Positions 1-8,531 of a stretch of DNA of 54,040 nucleotides are shown here, one piece after another. Every line of letters starts with the position of its first letter. Position 1 is the stretch's first letter. Made by a program: the position numbers and the translations under genes. The notes beneath the pieces were generated by a model, which saw only the letters and a program-made list of their open reading frames with translations, ran no database searches and was not told where the DNA came from. Source of the stretch: a virus; IMG/VR virus record IMGVR_UViG_3300027793_000108, positions 1-54,040 of that record; one strand, given 5' to 3'.

Positions 1-765
1 GACTTGGTGTTTCATTGGGTCGTTTTCAGGATCGGTGCAAAGTGCTTGAAGTTTAAGAATCTTCCAAGGCTCGCCGACGCCGTTTTCCATCTGCTCGATT
101 AGATATCCTGGAAGGTCTTCTTCATGCCAGCGTGTGTTAACGATGACAATAGATGCTCCAGGCTTTAATCGTGTATATACGTCAGTGAGGTACCAATCAA
201 TAACTGTGCGACGATCAGCCTTGGAGTTAGCTGCCTTCTCGCCTTTGATTAAGTCGTCCAGAATCAAAAGGTCTACACGCTTACCAGTGATCGTCCCGCC
301 TACACCTTTACCGAAGAACTCTTTATTATCGAGTGTTGACCATTCCTGAACAGCAGCGTGATCTTTGCTAACCCCCGAGTTAGGGAACACATTCAAGTGT
401 CTGCGTGATCGACAGGTGTTACGAACTTTACGACTCCATGATTTCGAGAAGCCATCAGTGTGCGTACCCACTGCGATGTTATAACCCGCAGGAAGTCTTC
501 CCATTGCATAGGAAGCAAATCCATGTGACGTATAAGTTGATTTAGCACTTCCAGGAGGAGCTAAGATCATCAAGCGCATGGCGCTGCGACCTTTTAACAT
601 CTCCTCGATAACACTGTTCAGCTCATTAAGCATCAATATGTGATGCTCAGCAGGTTCGACTTCTAGCACGTAGCGACAATAGTCAGCTGGATTTTCGCTA
701 GCGGCCTTTCGCAAAGCCGCTTCACGAAGTGCCGCTATCATACTTACTTGACGAACAGCGTTCAT
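1..765 (-). CDS. terL: Terminase large subunit, N-terminal 255 residues (cut by the window edge)
   Basis: ATP-driven DNA packaging motor. Translating leftward from ATG at 765 gives an open frame to the edge of the window. Residues 68-77 hold an adenine/Walker A region of the terminase type (ILAPPGSAKS), with the deviant Walker A usual in TerL. Residues 165-171 (DLLILDD) are a Walker B with its acidic pair. Both belong to the packaging ATPase domain; the C-terminal nuclease domain lies outside the window. The ATG follows the stop of the preceding gene by one base, so it is translationally coupled to the putative small subunit. No frameshift is visible. Confidence 0.93.
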   Translation of the reverse strand, partial: MNAVRQVSMIAALREAALRKAASENPADYCRYVLEVEPAEHHILMLNELNSVIEEMLKGRSAMRLMILAPPGSAKSTYTSHGFASYAMGRLPAGYNIAVGTHTDGFSKSWSRKVRNTCRSRRHLNVFPNSGVSKDHAAVQEWSTLDNKEFFGKGVGGTITGKRVDLLILDDLIKGEKAANSKADRRTVIDWYLTDVYTRLKPGASIVIVNTRWHEEDLPGYLIEQMENGVGEPWKILKLQALCTDPENDPMKHQV

Positions 766-766
766 A

Positions 767-1387
767 TTAACCTGCGATTAACGAAGCGATATTCTTGCGC
801 TCGTTCTCGGGTAGATCGCGAAGCTTGGAAAGCATTTCCGTAATGAAGTCTTCGGACATCGTCTCGCCTTCGCGCTGAGCATCTAGTAGACCGCCTTCAG
901 CTTTGACAGTGTAAAGGCCAAGAGCTTTCCCGCGTTGAACTTCAGCAGCCACGGCAGAGGCCCACTTCTTATCCGCAGCGGCTCCATCGCGTAGTACCGC
1001 GAGAATAGCCGTGTGCTCAGCTAGAAGGCCAGCAGTGTTTTCTTCTACACGGGAACGAGCAACCGAAAGCAGATCACGGATGAACTGATCGCCACGGATA
1101 AGCTGGTTAGCTTTGTCACGCGCTTCCTTCGATCCAGCTGTTGCGTCGAAGACGATCTTGTAAGCTGTTCCCCAGTCACCCGACTCGAAGAATTGAAGAA
1201 CGAAATTGTGCTTCTGCCGAAGTGATGCGTGCATGACCGGCAGGCCGTCATGATCAACTTCCATTCCGTACTCAACTAACTCCCGAAGTGAGGGCGGCTT
1301 GTCCATGTACGGATTAAAAGGCTCATGCTCATTTTCAATGCCTTCATCCTCGTCTGAGAAATCTAGATCGTCATCAAACCTTGACAT
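767..1387 (-). CDS. terS: Putative terminase small subunit
   Basis: Product of 206 residues directly upstream of terL in the same transcript, the usual place for the DNA-recognition subunit. The N-terminus is very acidic (residues 4-25). The body is helical, and the stretch around KWASAVAAEVQRGKALGLY followed by an acidic helical tail resembles terminase small subunits of the Terminase_2 type. ATG at 1387 is preceded by GAAAGGA at good spacing and lies inside the end of the DnaQ-like gene (14-base overlap). The family assignment rests on position and weak similarity, so an unrelated small DNA-binding protein remains possible. Confidence 0.6.
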   Translation of the reverse strand: MSRFDDDLDFSDEDEGIENEHEPFNPYMDKPPSLRELVEYGMEVDHDGLPVMHASLRQKHNFVLQFFESGDWGTAYKIVFDATAGSKEARDKANQLIRGDQFIRDLLSVARSRVEENTAGLLAEHTAILAVLRDGAAADKKWASAVAAEVQRGKALGLYTVKAEGGLLDAQREGETMSEDFITEMLSKLRDLPENERKNIASLIAG

Positions 1388-1961
1388 CGAATAATCCTTT
1401 CTGGTGCAGGACTTTTAGAATTTCAAAACACGCCCTAACGTCTGCGAGAGCGTCGTGTGCGTTAGAGAACCCTTCAGGATCAACTAGCAATTTGTAAGCC
1501 TCAATGAGTTTGGGCCATTTGAAAGACCCGCTGCGATGAGGGCTTGGTATAGCACAGATATCTACACTGGACAACATCGTGCAATATCGCGGAGGAAAAT
1601 CAGGAGGAGCAATACCTTCTAGAATGTAAGCCTGCGCCATGATGTTCAAATCGAACTCAATGTTATGTGCAATAAGAACATCAGTCTTCTTTAAAAGATT
1701 ATTGAAGATAGCTACTGCTACGCGCCTTGGAACACCGAACTGCTCTAGCAGCTCAGGTGTTTTTCCATGAGTTTCTAAAGCTTTTTCTTCTGAAGGTTTG
1801 GCGTCTGAAACCAGAACGTTTAGCCACGAGATTGGCTTGAACGTTGTGAGGTCTACAAGCATCGCTGCTAGCTGAACTGCATCTGGCTGATTTGGATTTC
1901 CTCGAGCAGCTCGGTTATTCCAAAGTCCTGTTGTCTCGGTATCGAAAATTAAAGCGCGCAT
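1374..1961 (-). CDS. DnaQ-like 3'-5' exonuclease (DEDD family)
   Basis: Predicted 3'-5' exonuclease of 195 residues related to the DNA polymerase III epsilon subunit. Exo I is FDTETTG with metal-binding Asp7 and Glu9. Exo II is HNIEFDLNIM near residue 98. Exo III is HDALADVRAC, giving the DEDDh-type His and Asp. AGGAG stands six bases before the ATG. It lies at the end of the replication block with its own polymerase A already carrying an exonuclease domain, so it may act in proofreading in trans, end trimming or degradation of modified or host DNA. The fold is clear; the role is inference. Confidence 0.9.
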   Translation of the reverse strand: MRALIFDTETTGLWNNRAARGNPNQPDAVQLAAMLVDLTTFKPISWLNVLVSDAKPSEEKALETHGKTPELLEQFGVPRRVAVAIFNNLLKKTDVLIAHNIEFDLNIMAQAYILEGIAPPDFPPRYCTMLSSVDICAIPSPHRSGSFKWPKLIEAYKLLVDPEGFSNAHDALADVRACFEILKVLHQKGLFDVKV

Positions 1962-2020
1962 GTATCACTCCTGATTGGAGTTTATTACACATGCTGTTCT
2001 CAATAGCTATCGATCAGCAC

Positions 2021-3217
2021 TCAAGAGGAAGTTACTAACGTGCATGTCTCTGAAGCACGAGTGACTGCGGTGTATAGCCACTTCTCGTGATCTGCACCTT
2101 TCCATGAGTCGATTACTGCAACACGTGGATATTCGCTGCCTTGAGACTTATGAACGGTCAGGCAGTATCCATAAGTGAACGACACGGTATGGTGAGGAGC
2201 GCCACTGGAAAGAGCTTCGTCTTTGAACACTGGGAGATAGGCGTCAATCCTGCGGAATCTATTTCCAAAGGCGTCAACAAGATCAAAGTTAGCTACCCGC
2301 TTGCCCGAACGGTTGATGCTAGTGATTGTGAATACTTCGCCGTTAGATATGCCCGTGGCTTTATCGTTAGCGAGAGCAACGATTTTGTCGCCGACTACGG
2401 GCTCCTCGGGATATCCAGCGTATCTGCGTAACAGTTTGTTCATTCGCTTGCGCAGATCATTAGTGCCTGTTAAGACGATATCAAAATTCTCGGCGTAGTC
2501 TTTCACAGTGAGCAGGCCCTTTGGAGCAACTTGGAACTCATCGCCGTATGCGCGAATAGTACGTCCCTCCCGAATGTCAGCCGCTGCCTTAGCTACACCA
2601 GAGCCTTCGGCTTGTCGCATGATCTGCGTTAGAAAGACATCAGGCTCCATACCTTCCATGCCCCATTTCTGTTTGACCGGTGGCAACTGGAATGGATCAA
2701 AGATGAATATCTTAGGTACTTGAATCTTAACTAAGTCTTTCCACACGTCAGCACCAATCATTGATGCCTCGTCGATAAGCATCACACCTTGACCTAGCAG
2801 AGCTTCTTTGAAGCGGAAAGTTGGACCGTCGCTGCTGTTGACTAGTTCTGAAATTTCGCTTTCCAAAGCTGAGATGGCTTCTTCGTTAGCATTAGGGTCT
2901 TTCATTTCTTCAGTGAGTGCTACACGAAGATCATCAACCTGAGTACGATTGGCGCTGTAAATAGCAGAGTGAATCGTACTGGTAGGTTGCTTAGTCTTGT
3001 GAGCAAGGACTCGGGCAGCTTTACCCGTAGGAGCCATGAAACTAATCTTTTCTAGAGGGATGTCACATTGCTCAGCACCCATACGAGCAGAGGTAGTCTT
3101 ACCTGTTCCAGCGGCACCCGCAAACAGAAATGGCTTGCGTGCGCCGTCCTGCCACCATTTGCGAATCTTGGTAAGGGCTTTGTCTTGCTGGTCGTTAGGT
3201 ATGAAGTCTAGGGCCAT
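2021..3217 (-). CDS. SF1B helicase, RecD/Dda-like
   Basis: Five-prime to three-prime DNA helicase candidate of 398 residues. Motif I (GAAGTGKTT) is at residues 34-42, motif Ia at APTGKAARV, motif II (IDEAS) at 148-152, and FDPFQLPPV is the usual SF1 motif III. The C-terminal part has a UvrD_C_2-like ending with LTVHKSQGSEY and YTAVTRA (motifs V and VI). The size is close to T4 Dda, a helicase that helps start phage replication. It overlaps the upstream glycosylase-like gene by 10 bases. No recognisable Shine-Dalgarno sequence precedes its ATG, so translation is probably coupled. Confidence 0.93.
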   Translation of the reverse strand: MALDFIPNDQQDKALTKIRKWWQDGARKPFLFAGAAGTGKTTSARMGAEQCDIPLEKISFMAPTGKAARVLAHKTKQPTSTIHSAIYSANRTQVDDLRVALTEEMKDPNANEEAISALESEISELVNSSDGPTFRFKEALLGQGVMLIDEASMIGADVWKDLVKIQVPKIFIFDPFQLPPVKQKWGMEGMEPDVFLTQIMRQAEGSGVAKAAADIREGRTIRAYGDEFQVAPKGLLTVKDYAENFDIVLTGTNDLRKRMNKLLRRYAGYPEEPVVGDKIVALANDKATGISNGEVFTITSINRSGKRVANFDLVDAFGNRFRRIDAYLPVFKDEALSSGAPHHTVSFTYGYCLTVHKSQGSEYPRVAVIDSWKGADHEKWLYTAVTRASETCTLVTSS

Positions 3218-3606
3218 AGGTAATCCAACTTAGGTTCTTCTGCCCAACCGTACTTGGAGTAGAAGTCGTAATCTTTGAAAAGCAAAGCTGCACGATGAGC
3301 TGAGTGGAAATCTTTGTCGCCAAACCAGAAAGGTAACTGAACTTGGCTATTGTCAATTACGAAGATGGGCATGGTGTTACGATAGCCACGCTCGACCCAA
3401 AGTGCGATACTCAGATTGTGATAGTGCATAAGCGCGGGAACGTAACCATCCCACATGACAGTAGCTGGATGATTGCGCCAACCGGAACTAGCACCGGTCA
3501 GCGCGTTTATCATTTGCTTGGCTTCGAGACGTTGTTTGCCTAGGCGTCGATAGTCTAGGCAACGTAGAGAAGAGTAGAGACAGGGATAAGGAAGAAAGGT
3601 TTGCAT
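3208..3606 (-). CDS. Pyrimidine-dimer DNA glycosylase-like protein (MSMEG_6728-type)
   Basis: Small protein of 132 residues. The N-terminus (MQTFLPYPCLYSSLRCLD), the basic RRLGKQRLEAKQ segment, NHPATVMWDGY and HSAHRAALLFKD match the conserved blocks of the family annotated as MSMEG_6728 or pyrimidine dimer DNA glycosylase. By that family, it would act in base-excision repair of UV damage or on an unusual base. In a phage that may carry modified thymine, activity on altered pyrimidines is a reasonable alternative. An AAAGG stands about 12 bases before the ATG, which is long. Confidence 0.72.
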   Translation of the reverse strand: MQTFLPYPCLYSSLRCLDYRRLGKQRLEAKQMINALTGASSGWRNHPATVMWDGYVPALMHYHNLSIALWVERGYRNTMPIFVIDNSQVQLPFWFGDKDFHSAHRAALLFKDYDFYSKYGWAEEPKLDYLWP

Positions 3607-3646
3607 TTGTTTATACTAACCTTTCTGCGTTTCGCTGCAAGCTACT

Positions 3647-4531
3647 TTAACTCCAAAGTTTATCCCAAATACGCTGCGAGATGAGTTTAGAAGCTTCAAT
3701 ATTATCTAGAGCGTTGTGTGCCATCTCAGCATTCTTAGTTCCGTTGACGCCCATGTAGTTGGGCTCCTTAGGAATACACTCTAGGTCGAGGCTCCAGAGT
3801 GCGTAGCTACGTGGATAACCGAGCGGGTCTTCTAACCAAGAAGTGATGGTTCGATACACCGGCTTCTCAGCAGCAATTTCATTGTGATAAAACTTACGAG
3901 CAGTGACTGTTCCAACACCTTTGATACCTGGAATATTGTCACCTGACTCACCAGTCAGAGCTTTGCAGAAACGCATTTCCTCAACGGAAGAGTAGCCCGT
4001 AGCCTCTTGGAAGTCTTCTTGGGTTTCGATAAGTTGCTTCTGGACACTGCGATAAATGCGAACAGGGTCACCATCTTCATCCCAAAGCTGGAGCCAGTCT
4101 TTATCTGACGATACCAAGGTGCGAGTCTGATTTGTGTAGATGTACAAGGCTGCGATATCATCAGCTTCTAGCCCGTATGTATCGCCTTTGAACTGGCAGT
4201 TAGCACGAACTTGATGAATACCCAAAGACGGCAGGAGTTCCTCTAGAATTTCTCGAGACCACTGATAATCAGTGTCAGGCTCGGATTTTCTGTTAGCCTT
4301 GTACTCAGAGTACAGACCTTTTCGCCAGCAATTTTTCCCATCCCAAGCGACGACAAACTCACATGGAAAATTAAAAGCTTTCCTAGCAGACAACAGCATA
4401 CTAAGAAAAGTAACAGTCATTCCTGTTGGACGACCACGACTATCCCGCATGTTTTGACTGGTGTGAAAAGCTGCATGGGAAATGTTATTTCCATCAACTA
4501 CGACTAGTTTACTCGGTTCACTATGCTGCAT
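3647..4531 (-). CDS. 5'-3' exonuclease / flap endonuclease
   Basis: Structure-specific 5' nuclease of 294 residues, related to T5 D15 and the N-terminal domain of Pol I, used to remove RNA primers and flaps. The metal-binding acidic set is visible: VVDGNN near residue 12, AWDGKNCWRKGLYSEYKANR (with the arch-region basic residues) near 63-82, EADDIAALY and SSDKDW. The helix-hairpin-helix DNA-binding loop follows as GDNIPGIKGVGTVTA. It overlaps the end of polA by 11 bases, and together the two genes make up the activities of a full Pol I. Confidence 0.94.
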   Translation of the reverse strand: MQHSEPSKLVVVDGNNISHAAFHTSQNMRDSRGRPTGMTVTFLSMLLSARKAFNFPCEFVVAWDGKNCWRKGLYSEYKANRKSEPDTDYQWSREILEELLPSLGIHQVRANCQFKGDTYGLEADDIAALYIYTNQTRTLVSSDKDWLQLWDEDGDPVRIYRSVQKQLIETQEDFQEATGYSSVEEMRFCKALTGESGDNIPGIKGVGTVTARKFYHNEIAAEKPVYRTITSWLEDPLGYPRSYALWSLDLECIPKEPNYMGVNGTKNAEMAHNALDNIEASKLISQRIWDKLWS

Positions 4532-6431
4532 AAAGTAGCTCCTGGCTATCTCGTTCCACGTAAGAACGTTTCAGTGTATGAGTCTTAAACTCATACAACT
4601 CACACTCACCCCAGCTCTTACCAATTTCAACGTCGACCTTGGAAGGCACAGAAGTTATCATAGCATCCAGCATAATCTGCGCAACAACATAAGTGTCTTC
4701 AGGATTACTGAACTGCGTAAAGTTTAGCTCGTCGTGAACTTGTAAAGCACATGGGAATCCTGCCTGCGCACACATGACCATTGCTCGCTTAGTTTCGTCA
4801 GCACTCATACCTTGGATAAGGCCGTTCAGTGCTTTGTGAGACTTCCATACTTCGCCGTTGATTGTTGGGAAGTGGATAACTCGGCCCATCGGTGTGCGAA
4901 TATAGCCACGCGACTGAGCAGCCTTCTTACACTCTTTGCCTAAGTCTTTGATGTACGGAGCACGGGCATGAAATTTATCCAGGAGTGCCTGCGCCTCTGG
5001 GCCAGCTTTCTCAATTTCTTTGCCACGGAAGTTAGACAAAGTAAACGGAAGTCGAAGTTTTCGAGCTAGCTTACCCCCGCCCATTCCGTAAGCAAGGCCA
5101 AGACCAATTTCCTTAACTGCCTTACGAGGAATACCTGTAAGGTCAGAATTCATCTGATGGAAGTCAGTTTTAGGATTAAGAATGAATTGCTCACGCAAGA
5201 CTGCTGCTGAAGCATTACGCAACAGATAAGCCATGTGAACAGTATGTCGCGGCTCCTGTTGGGAATAATCTAACGAGGCGAATAAGCAATCCTCTTCAGC
5301 TAAGATGATCGACCTAACGAGTGGACCAATCTCAGGGTCTCGTGCAGGAATCTGCTGCATGTTGGGGCTGTCGGAAGATAACCTTCCACTGATGGTGCCT
5401 CCTTCGTCGCTTTTCAACAAGTTGAAGTTCGTATGAACACGACCCTTAATGCAGAACTCGTCAAAGAAGCCTTCAGTAAAAGTCGTGCGTGCTTTGTTGA
5501 ACCTCCGGAAGTCGATAATAGCATCAATAACAGGATGCTCAGGTAGACCTTCCATGTAGTCTTTCTTAATAGAAGGTTTACCAGTTTTGGGAGTAGTAGG
5601 GTACGGAATACCCACATGATCCAATACCTTGGCTAGCTCTGCTGAAGCCCAAGGGCTTTCAACATGAATGCCGGTCTGGTCTTTGATAACCGAGCGAGCC
5701 GCTTGCTCCAAATCGAAGAATTGCTTGGAGACTACCTCACAACGATCCTGGTCAATACGAACGCCACGCATACGCATTGGGATCATGTGCGGTATAAGCG
5801 AAGTCTCTAGCTCGTAGATGCTCCAAAGGTTTTGGCGTTCCATTTCTGGAAGCTGCGCTTGAAAATTCTCCCATGTTGCAATGCAGTCGTCTACACAGTA
5901 TTGCCCAACGATATCAGCAGGCATGAACCTCAACGATGCTTTCACATCTTTTGAAGCGATACCAACTTGTTGAGCATATTGAAGAAGTACCTCTTCGTTT
6001 TTCTGCGCGACTTTGTTACGTCGAGAAAGATTCTCGAGCGAGAAGCTAAACTCATGCTCATTTATCAATGGAGCTTGTACTTGAACATCCTCAATTTTGA
6101 AGCCGTTGTATTTTACCCCGTGATGATGAAACCACCCTAAGTCGTACTCGGCGTTGGCAAAGACCATTGTGCAATCAGGATCAAACAGAACCTGCTCGGC
6201 CCATCGCATTGCAGTGTCAATATCTACACATTCACTATTAGCATGATTGATAGGTATGTAGAATTTCTGGTTATTTTCAGGACAGAAAACACCTATCCCA
6301 ATAATACCGGCTTCTGCAACGTCATAATAAGGCCAGCCTGGACCTCGACGTTTTAGATGTGGATCACATGTTTCTGTATCGACAACACGTATTTTCGGCA
6401 GGCTGGTTGGAAAATCAGATGTTAAAAGCAT
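4521..6431 (-). CDS. polA: DNA polymerase I family (family A) replicative polymerase
   Basis: Replicative polymerase of 636 residues with an N-terminal 3'-5' exonuclease domain (VVDTETCD, residues about 16-23, holding the first catalytic Asp and Glu) and a C-terminal palm. Motif A is LDYSQQEPRH, where the usual DYSQIE has Gln for Ile. The O-helix region around RKAVKEIGLGLAYGMGGG gives motif B, and QVHDELNF is motif C. No 5' nuclease domain is fused; it is the next gene. The ATG overlaps the upstream gene by 17 bases. The Gln in motif A could affect nucleotide selection, but that is inference. Confidence 0.96.
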   Translation of the reverse strand: MLLTSDFPTSLPKIRVVDTETCDPHLKRRGPGWPYYDVAEAGIIGIGVFCPENNQKFYIPINHANSECVDIDTAMRWAEQVLFDPDCTMVFANAEYDLGWFHHHGVKYNGFKIEDVQVQAPLINEHEFSFSLENLSRRNKVAQKNEEVLLQYAQQVGIASKDVKASLRFMPADIVGQYCVDDCIATWENFQAQLPEMERQNLWSIYELETSLIPHMIPMRMRGVRIDQDRCEVVSKQFFDLEQAARSVIKDQTGIHVESPWASAELAKVLDHVGIPYPTTPKTGKPSIKKDYMEGLPEHPVIDAIIDFRRFNKARTTFTEGFFDEFCIKGRVHTNFNLLKSDEGGTISGRLSSDSPNMQQIPARDPEIGPLVRSIILAEEDCLFASLDYSQQEPRHTVHMAYLLRNASAAVLREQFILNPKTDFHQMNSDLTGIPRKAVKEIGLGLAYGMGGGKLARKLRLPFTLSNFRGKEIEKAGPEAQALLDKFHARAPYIKDLGKECKKAAQSRGYIRTPMGRVIHFPTINGEVWKSHKALNGLIQGMSADETKRAMVMCAQAGFPCALQVHDELNFTQFSNPEDTYVVAQIMLDAMITSVPSKVDVEIGKSWGECELYEFKTHTLKRSYVERDSQELLYAA

Positions 6432-6858
6432 CAGCCGCCACAGGCTTTCTTTGTTCGTCCTCGACGTAGGACTTAAGAACTTTCACGCAATTTTCGACAG
6501 TACTCAAGGTAGGATGTCCGCTAAGAGCGATATACACACCAACGATGCGTGGGTCAGTTTCAACCGTTGGAAGCGTTTGAAGAATACGATCAAGTGGCGT
6601 AGGCTCTTGGGAGATACAGACAGCAAACGGCACTTGTGGATTAGCAGCTTTTTGCTTGACGTGGATAAGATACTTCTCAAGATAAGAGATAGACTTACGA
6701 ACACCCACCAAAGGCTCTTTCATATCAAGGCGAGCAAGATACTTGGTAGCTGCGTAGATAAGGATGTTACCGTCAAAAGGTCGAATAAGAAGCCACAAAT
6801 CCCAATGCTGGAAATTGCCTGCTCTAGAATAATGACTACCACCTACTTGGTCAATCAT
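6415..6858 (-). CDS. DUF3310 (SaV-like) family protein
   Basis: Product of 147 residues. The start VGGSHYSRAGNFQHWDLW, then AATKYLARLD and SISYLEKYL, follow the pattern of DUF3310, a small phage family of unknown biochemistry often found among nucleotide metabolism and replication genes and sometimes labelled nucleotide kinase. The C-terminal half (from about residue 75) is unfamiliar. AAGGAG lies six bases before the ATG. It stands directly upstream of polA in one transcript. Confidence 0.68.
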   Translation of the reverse strand: MIDQVGGSHYSRAGNFQHWDLWLLIRPFDGNILIYAATKYLARLDMKEPLVGVRKSISYLEKYLIHVKQKAANPQVPFAVCISQEPTPLDRILQTLPTVETDPRIVGVYIALSGHPTLSTVENCVKVLKSYVEDEQRKPVAADAFNI

Positions 6859-6912
6859 GGTGCTCTCCTTGTTTGTGTTTTAGTGTAACTTACCTAAACG
6901 TCAGACGCCACT

Positions 6913-7473
6913 TCAATTTTTGTTTAGAGATAGATTTGCCTCGTACACTAGCAACTCCATAGTGCGTGCTAACGCATAGATTTGCGTTCGTAGAACAGGG
7001 GCGCTAATAGCTATAGCTCTAAACTCGTCTAGGGTACGCAAGCATATACTAATACCCGAGAGCGCTATACGGCGTCCCCCGCGTGTCCTTTGGCTAAGGC
7101 AGTAAACGGTTAGCTCGTATCGATCACAGAAATCAACAAGTAGTTTTTCGTGCTTCTGAAGTTTTGTTCCACGGACATCCGTGGAGTCCATGAAGTTGTC
7201 TAACAGTTTGTCTGCTTCGGCTTCGACAACCGACATGTCTAATTTTGCTTTTGTAAAGTAAGGAATATCCCCTACGAAACGTTCATCCATGTCGTGGGCA
7301 AGGGCATACCGCATGCAGTCAGCAGAAGCCTCTGGATAAATGAAAAGGAGGGTCTGACAGACCCTCCAAGAGTGTTCGGCAATATTCTGAGGTTCTACGT
7401 CGGGGGCAGCGTGGTAGCGAGTTACACCACCCGTATCCAAACGATCCTCTAAGTGTGCTAGATTCTGTATCAA
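6913..7473 (-). CDS. HD-domain 5'-deoxynucleotidase-like phosphohydrolase (YfbR type)
   Basis: HD hydrolase of about 186 residues. Metal ligands are visible as AEHSWRV, ALAHDMDE and a later Asp in VDFCDRYELTVY. The arrangement fits YfbR-type enzymes that dephosphorylate deoxynucleoside monophosphates. I choose the TTG at 7473: it overlaps the thyA-like stop as TTGA, has AGGGAG eight bases upstream, and gives an N-terminus starting just before the family's conserved part. An ATG at 7554 in the same frame would force an 84-base overlap with thyA. Next to a thymidylate-synthase-like gene, it may remove competing dNMPs and so bias the nucleotide pool. Confidence 0.82.
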   Translation of the reverse strand: MIQNLAHLEDRLDTGGVTRYHAAPDVEPQNIAEHSWRVCQTLLFIYPEASADCMRYALAHDMDERFVGDIPYFTKAKLDMSVVEAEADKLLDNFMDSTDVRGTKLQKHEKLLVDFCDRYELTVYCLSQRTRGGRRIALSGISICLRTLDEFRAIAISAPVLRTQIYALARTMELLVYEANLSLNKN

Positions 7474-8531
7474 GAAAGAATCTCCCTGTTGCGACGTGTC
7501 AGGTAATTCTGACTGACGAAACGCCAGATAGTGCCACCGTCGTTCGGCAACCAAATAGGCTTCTGTTTGCGCTTGAAAGAAATCCAGGCTAAGCCCATGT
7601 GATAGAAATCTTGAAGCAAAGGGGAAGTCGTATCTCGGATTTGCCCAAGAGCTAGGCCCAAATCTTCCAGAGCATCACGATCGGGGGCAGTACTACGCAA
7701 CTCATCGAATTTATTAAAAAATTCAGTGAGGTCAGACATGAACTGCACAGCGTCACCAATTGGTGCTTGGACCAATGAGCCGTAAGGATTATCACAATAG
7801 CCTGCCAAATCGTTGTCGACTTCGGGAGCAGAGAAGTCAGCACGATAGTTGCTTTGCATCTTTTGGAACACAGAGTTATCCGTGTAGATGTGCAAACAAT
7901 TTGACATTTGGTAGTAATCGCCTTTCTCGATGTTCAGCGCAGAAGCGATATACTCATGCAAAATCGAGAAGTGAACAATGTTGCTTCCGTACATTCCATA
8001 GATCAAATCGTTTGAGCGGTTGACTACAGTCATGTCTAACTTGCCATTGCGAACAAGGAAGTACGTTTGAGTGTTGCAGGGAACGTCCTTGGAGTCAATG
8101 TTAAGGTCTTCGACAGACCACTGTGTTAGAACAGCACGACGCGACGCAGTATTCTGTAACTCATTGATAATACTAGCAATCTGATTTTTGCCAAAGAATT
8201 CACGCCAGCGATAACCATAGGCCGAACCGCGAACAAACTTGCCATCGTCAGAAAACTGGCCGAAGGTGGAGTTGAAGATAAGAAGAAAGTCCAAGTCCTG
8301 GCGACCAGCAAGCATCCAAAGGGACTCAGCCAAATGGAAGAACGGATTAGCATCTCGAACAGGCGAAGACGAAATATAGTAACGGCTGTTTTTGACGATC
8401 ACAGGGCTTTCAAACTCAACTGTGAAACCAGCACGACTATCGCGCTTGATCCAACCTGAATTGTTCATTGCATCTCGTGCGATAAACAAAAGACCGTAAT
8501 CGGGATGAGTAGATTCTAACATAGTCTTCAT
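7470..8531 (-). CDS. Thymidylate synthase family enzyme (dTMP synthase or dUMP hydroxymethylase)
   Basis: Folate-dependent pyrimidine C5-modifying enzyme of 353 residues. Catalytic Cys152 lies in PCNTQ. Glu69 in HLAESLWMLAG matches the catalytic Glu of thymidylate synthase. RRAVLTQW and NRSND (residues 171-175) form the phosphate site, and HIYTDN gives the ribose-binding His and Tyr. Asn184 in YGSNIVHFS occupies the base-specificity position, which is Asn in dUMP enzymes and Asp in dCMP hydroxymethylases. The substrate is therefore predicted to be dUMP. Whether the product is dTMP or 5-hydroxymethyl-dUMP cannot be decided here. The neighbours, a glycosyltransferase and an HMUDK-like gene, favour the hydroxymethyl product. 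Confidence 0.9.
   Translation of the reverse strand: MKTMLESTHPDYGLLFIARDAMNNSGWIKRDSRAGFTVEFESPVIVKNSRYYISSSPVRDANPFFHLAESLWMLAGRQDLDFLLIFNSTFGQFSDDGKFVRGSAYGYRWREFFGKNQIASIINELQNTASRRAVLTQWSVEDLNIDSKDVPCNTQTYFLVRNGKLDMTVVNRSNDLIYGMYGSNIVHFSILHEYIASALNIEKGDYYQMSNCLHIYTDNSVFQKMQSNYRADFSAPEVDNDLAGYCDNPYGSLVQAPIGDAVQFMSDLTEFFNKFDELRSTAPDRDALEDLGLALGQIRDTTSPLLQDFYHMGLAWISFKRKQKPIWLPNDGGTIWRFVSQNYLTRRNREILS

Noticed and set aside
7554-8531. dCMP hydroxymethylase (cytosine pathway) for the ThyA homologue
   Set aside because: The specificity residue is Asn184 as in dUMP enzymes, not the Asp of dCMP hydroxymethylases.
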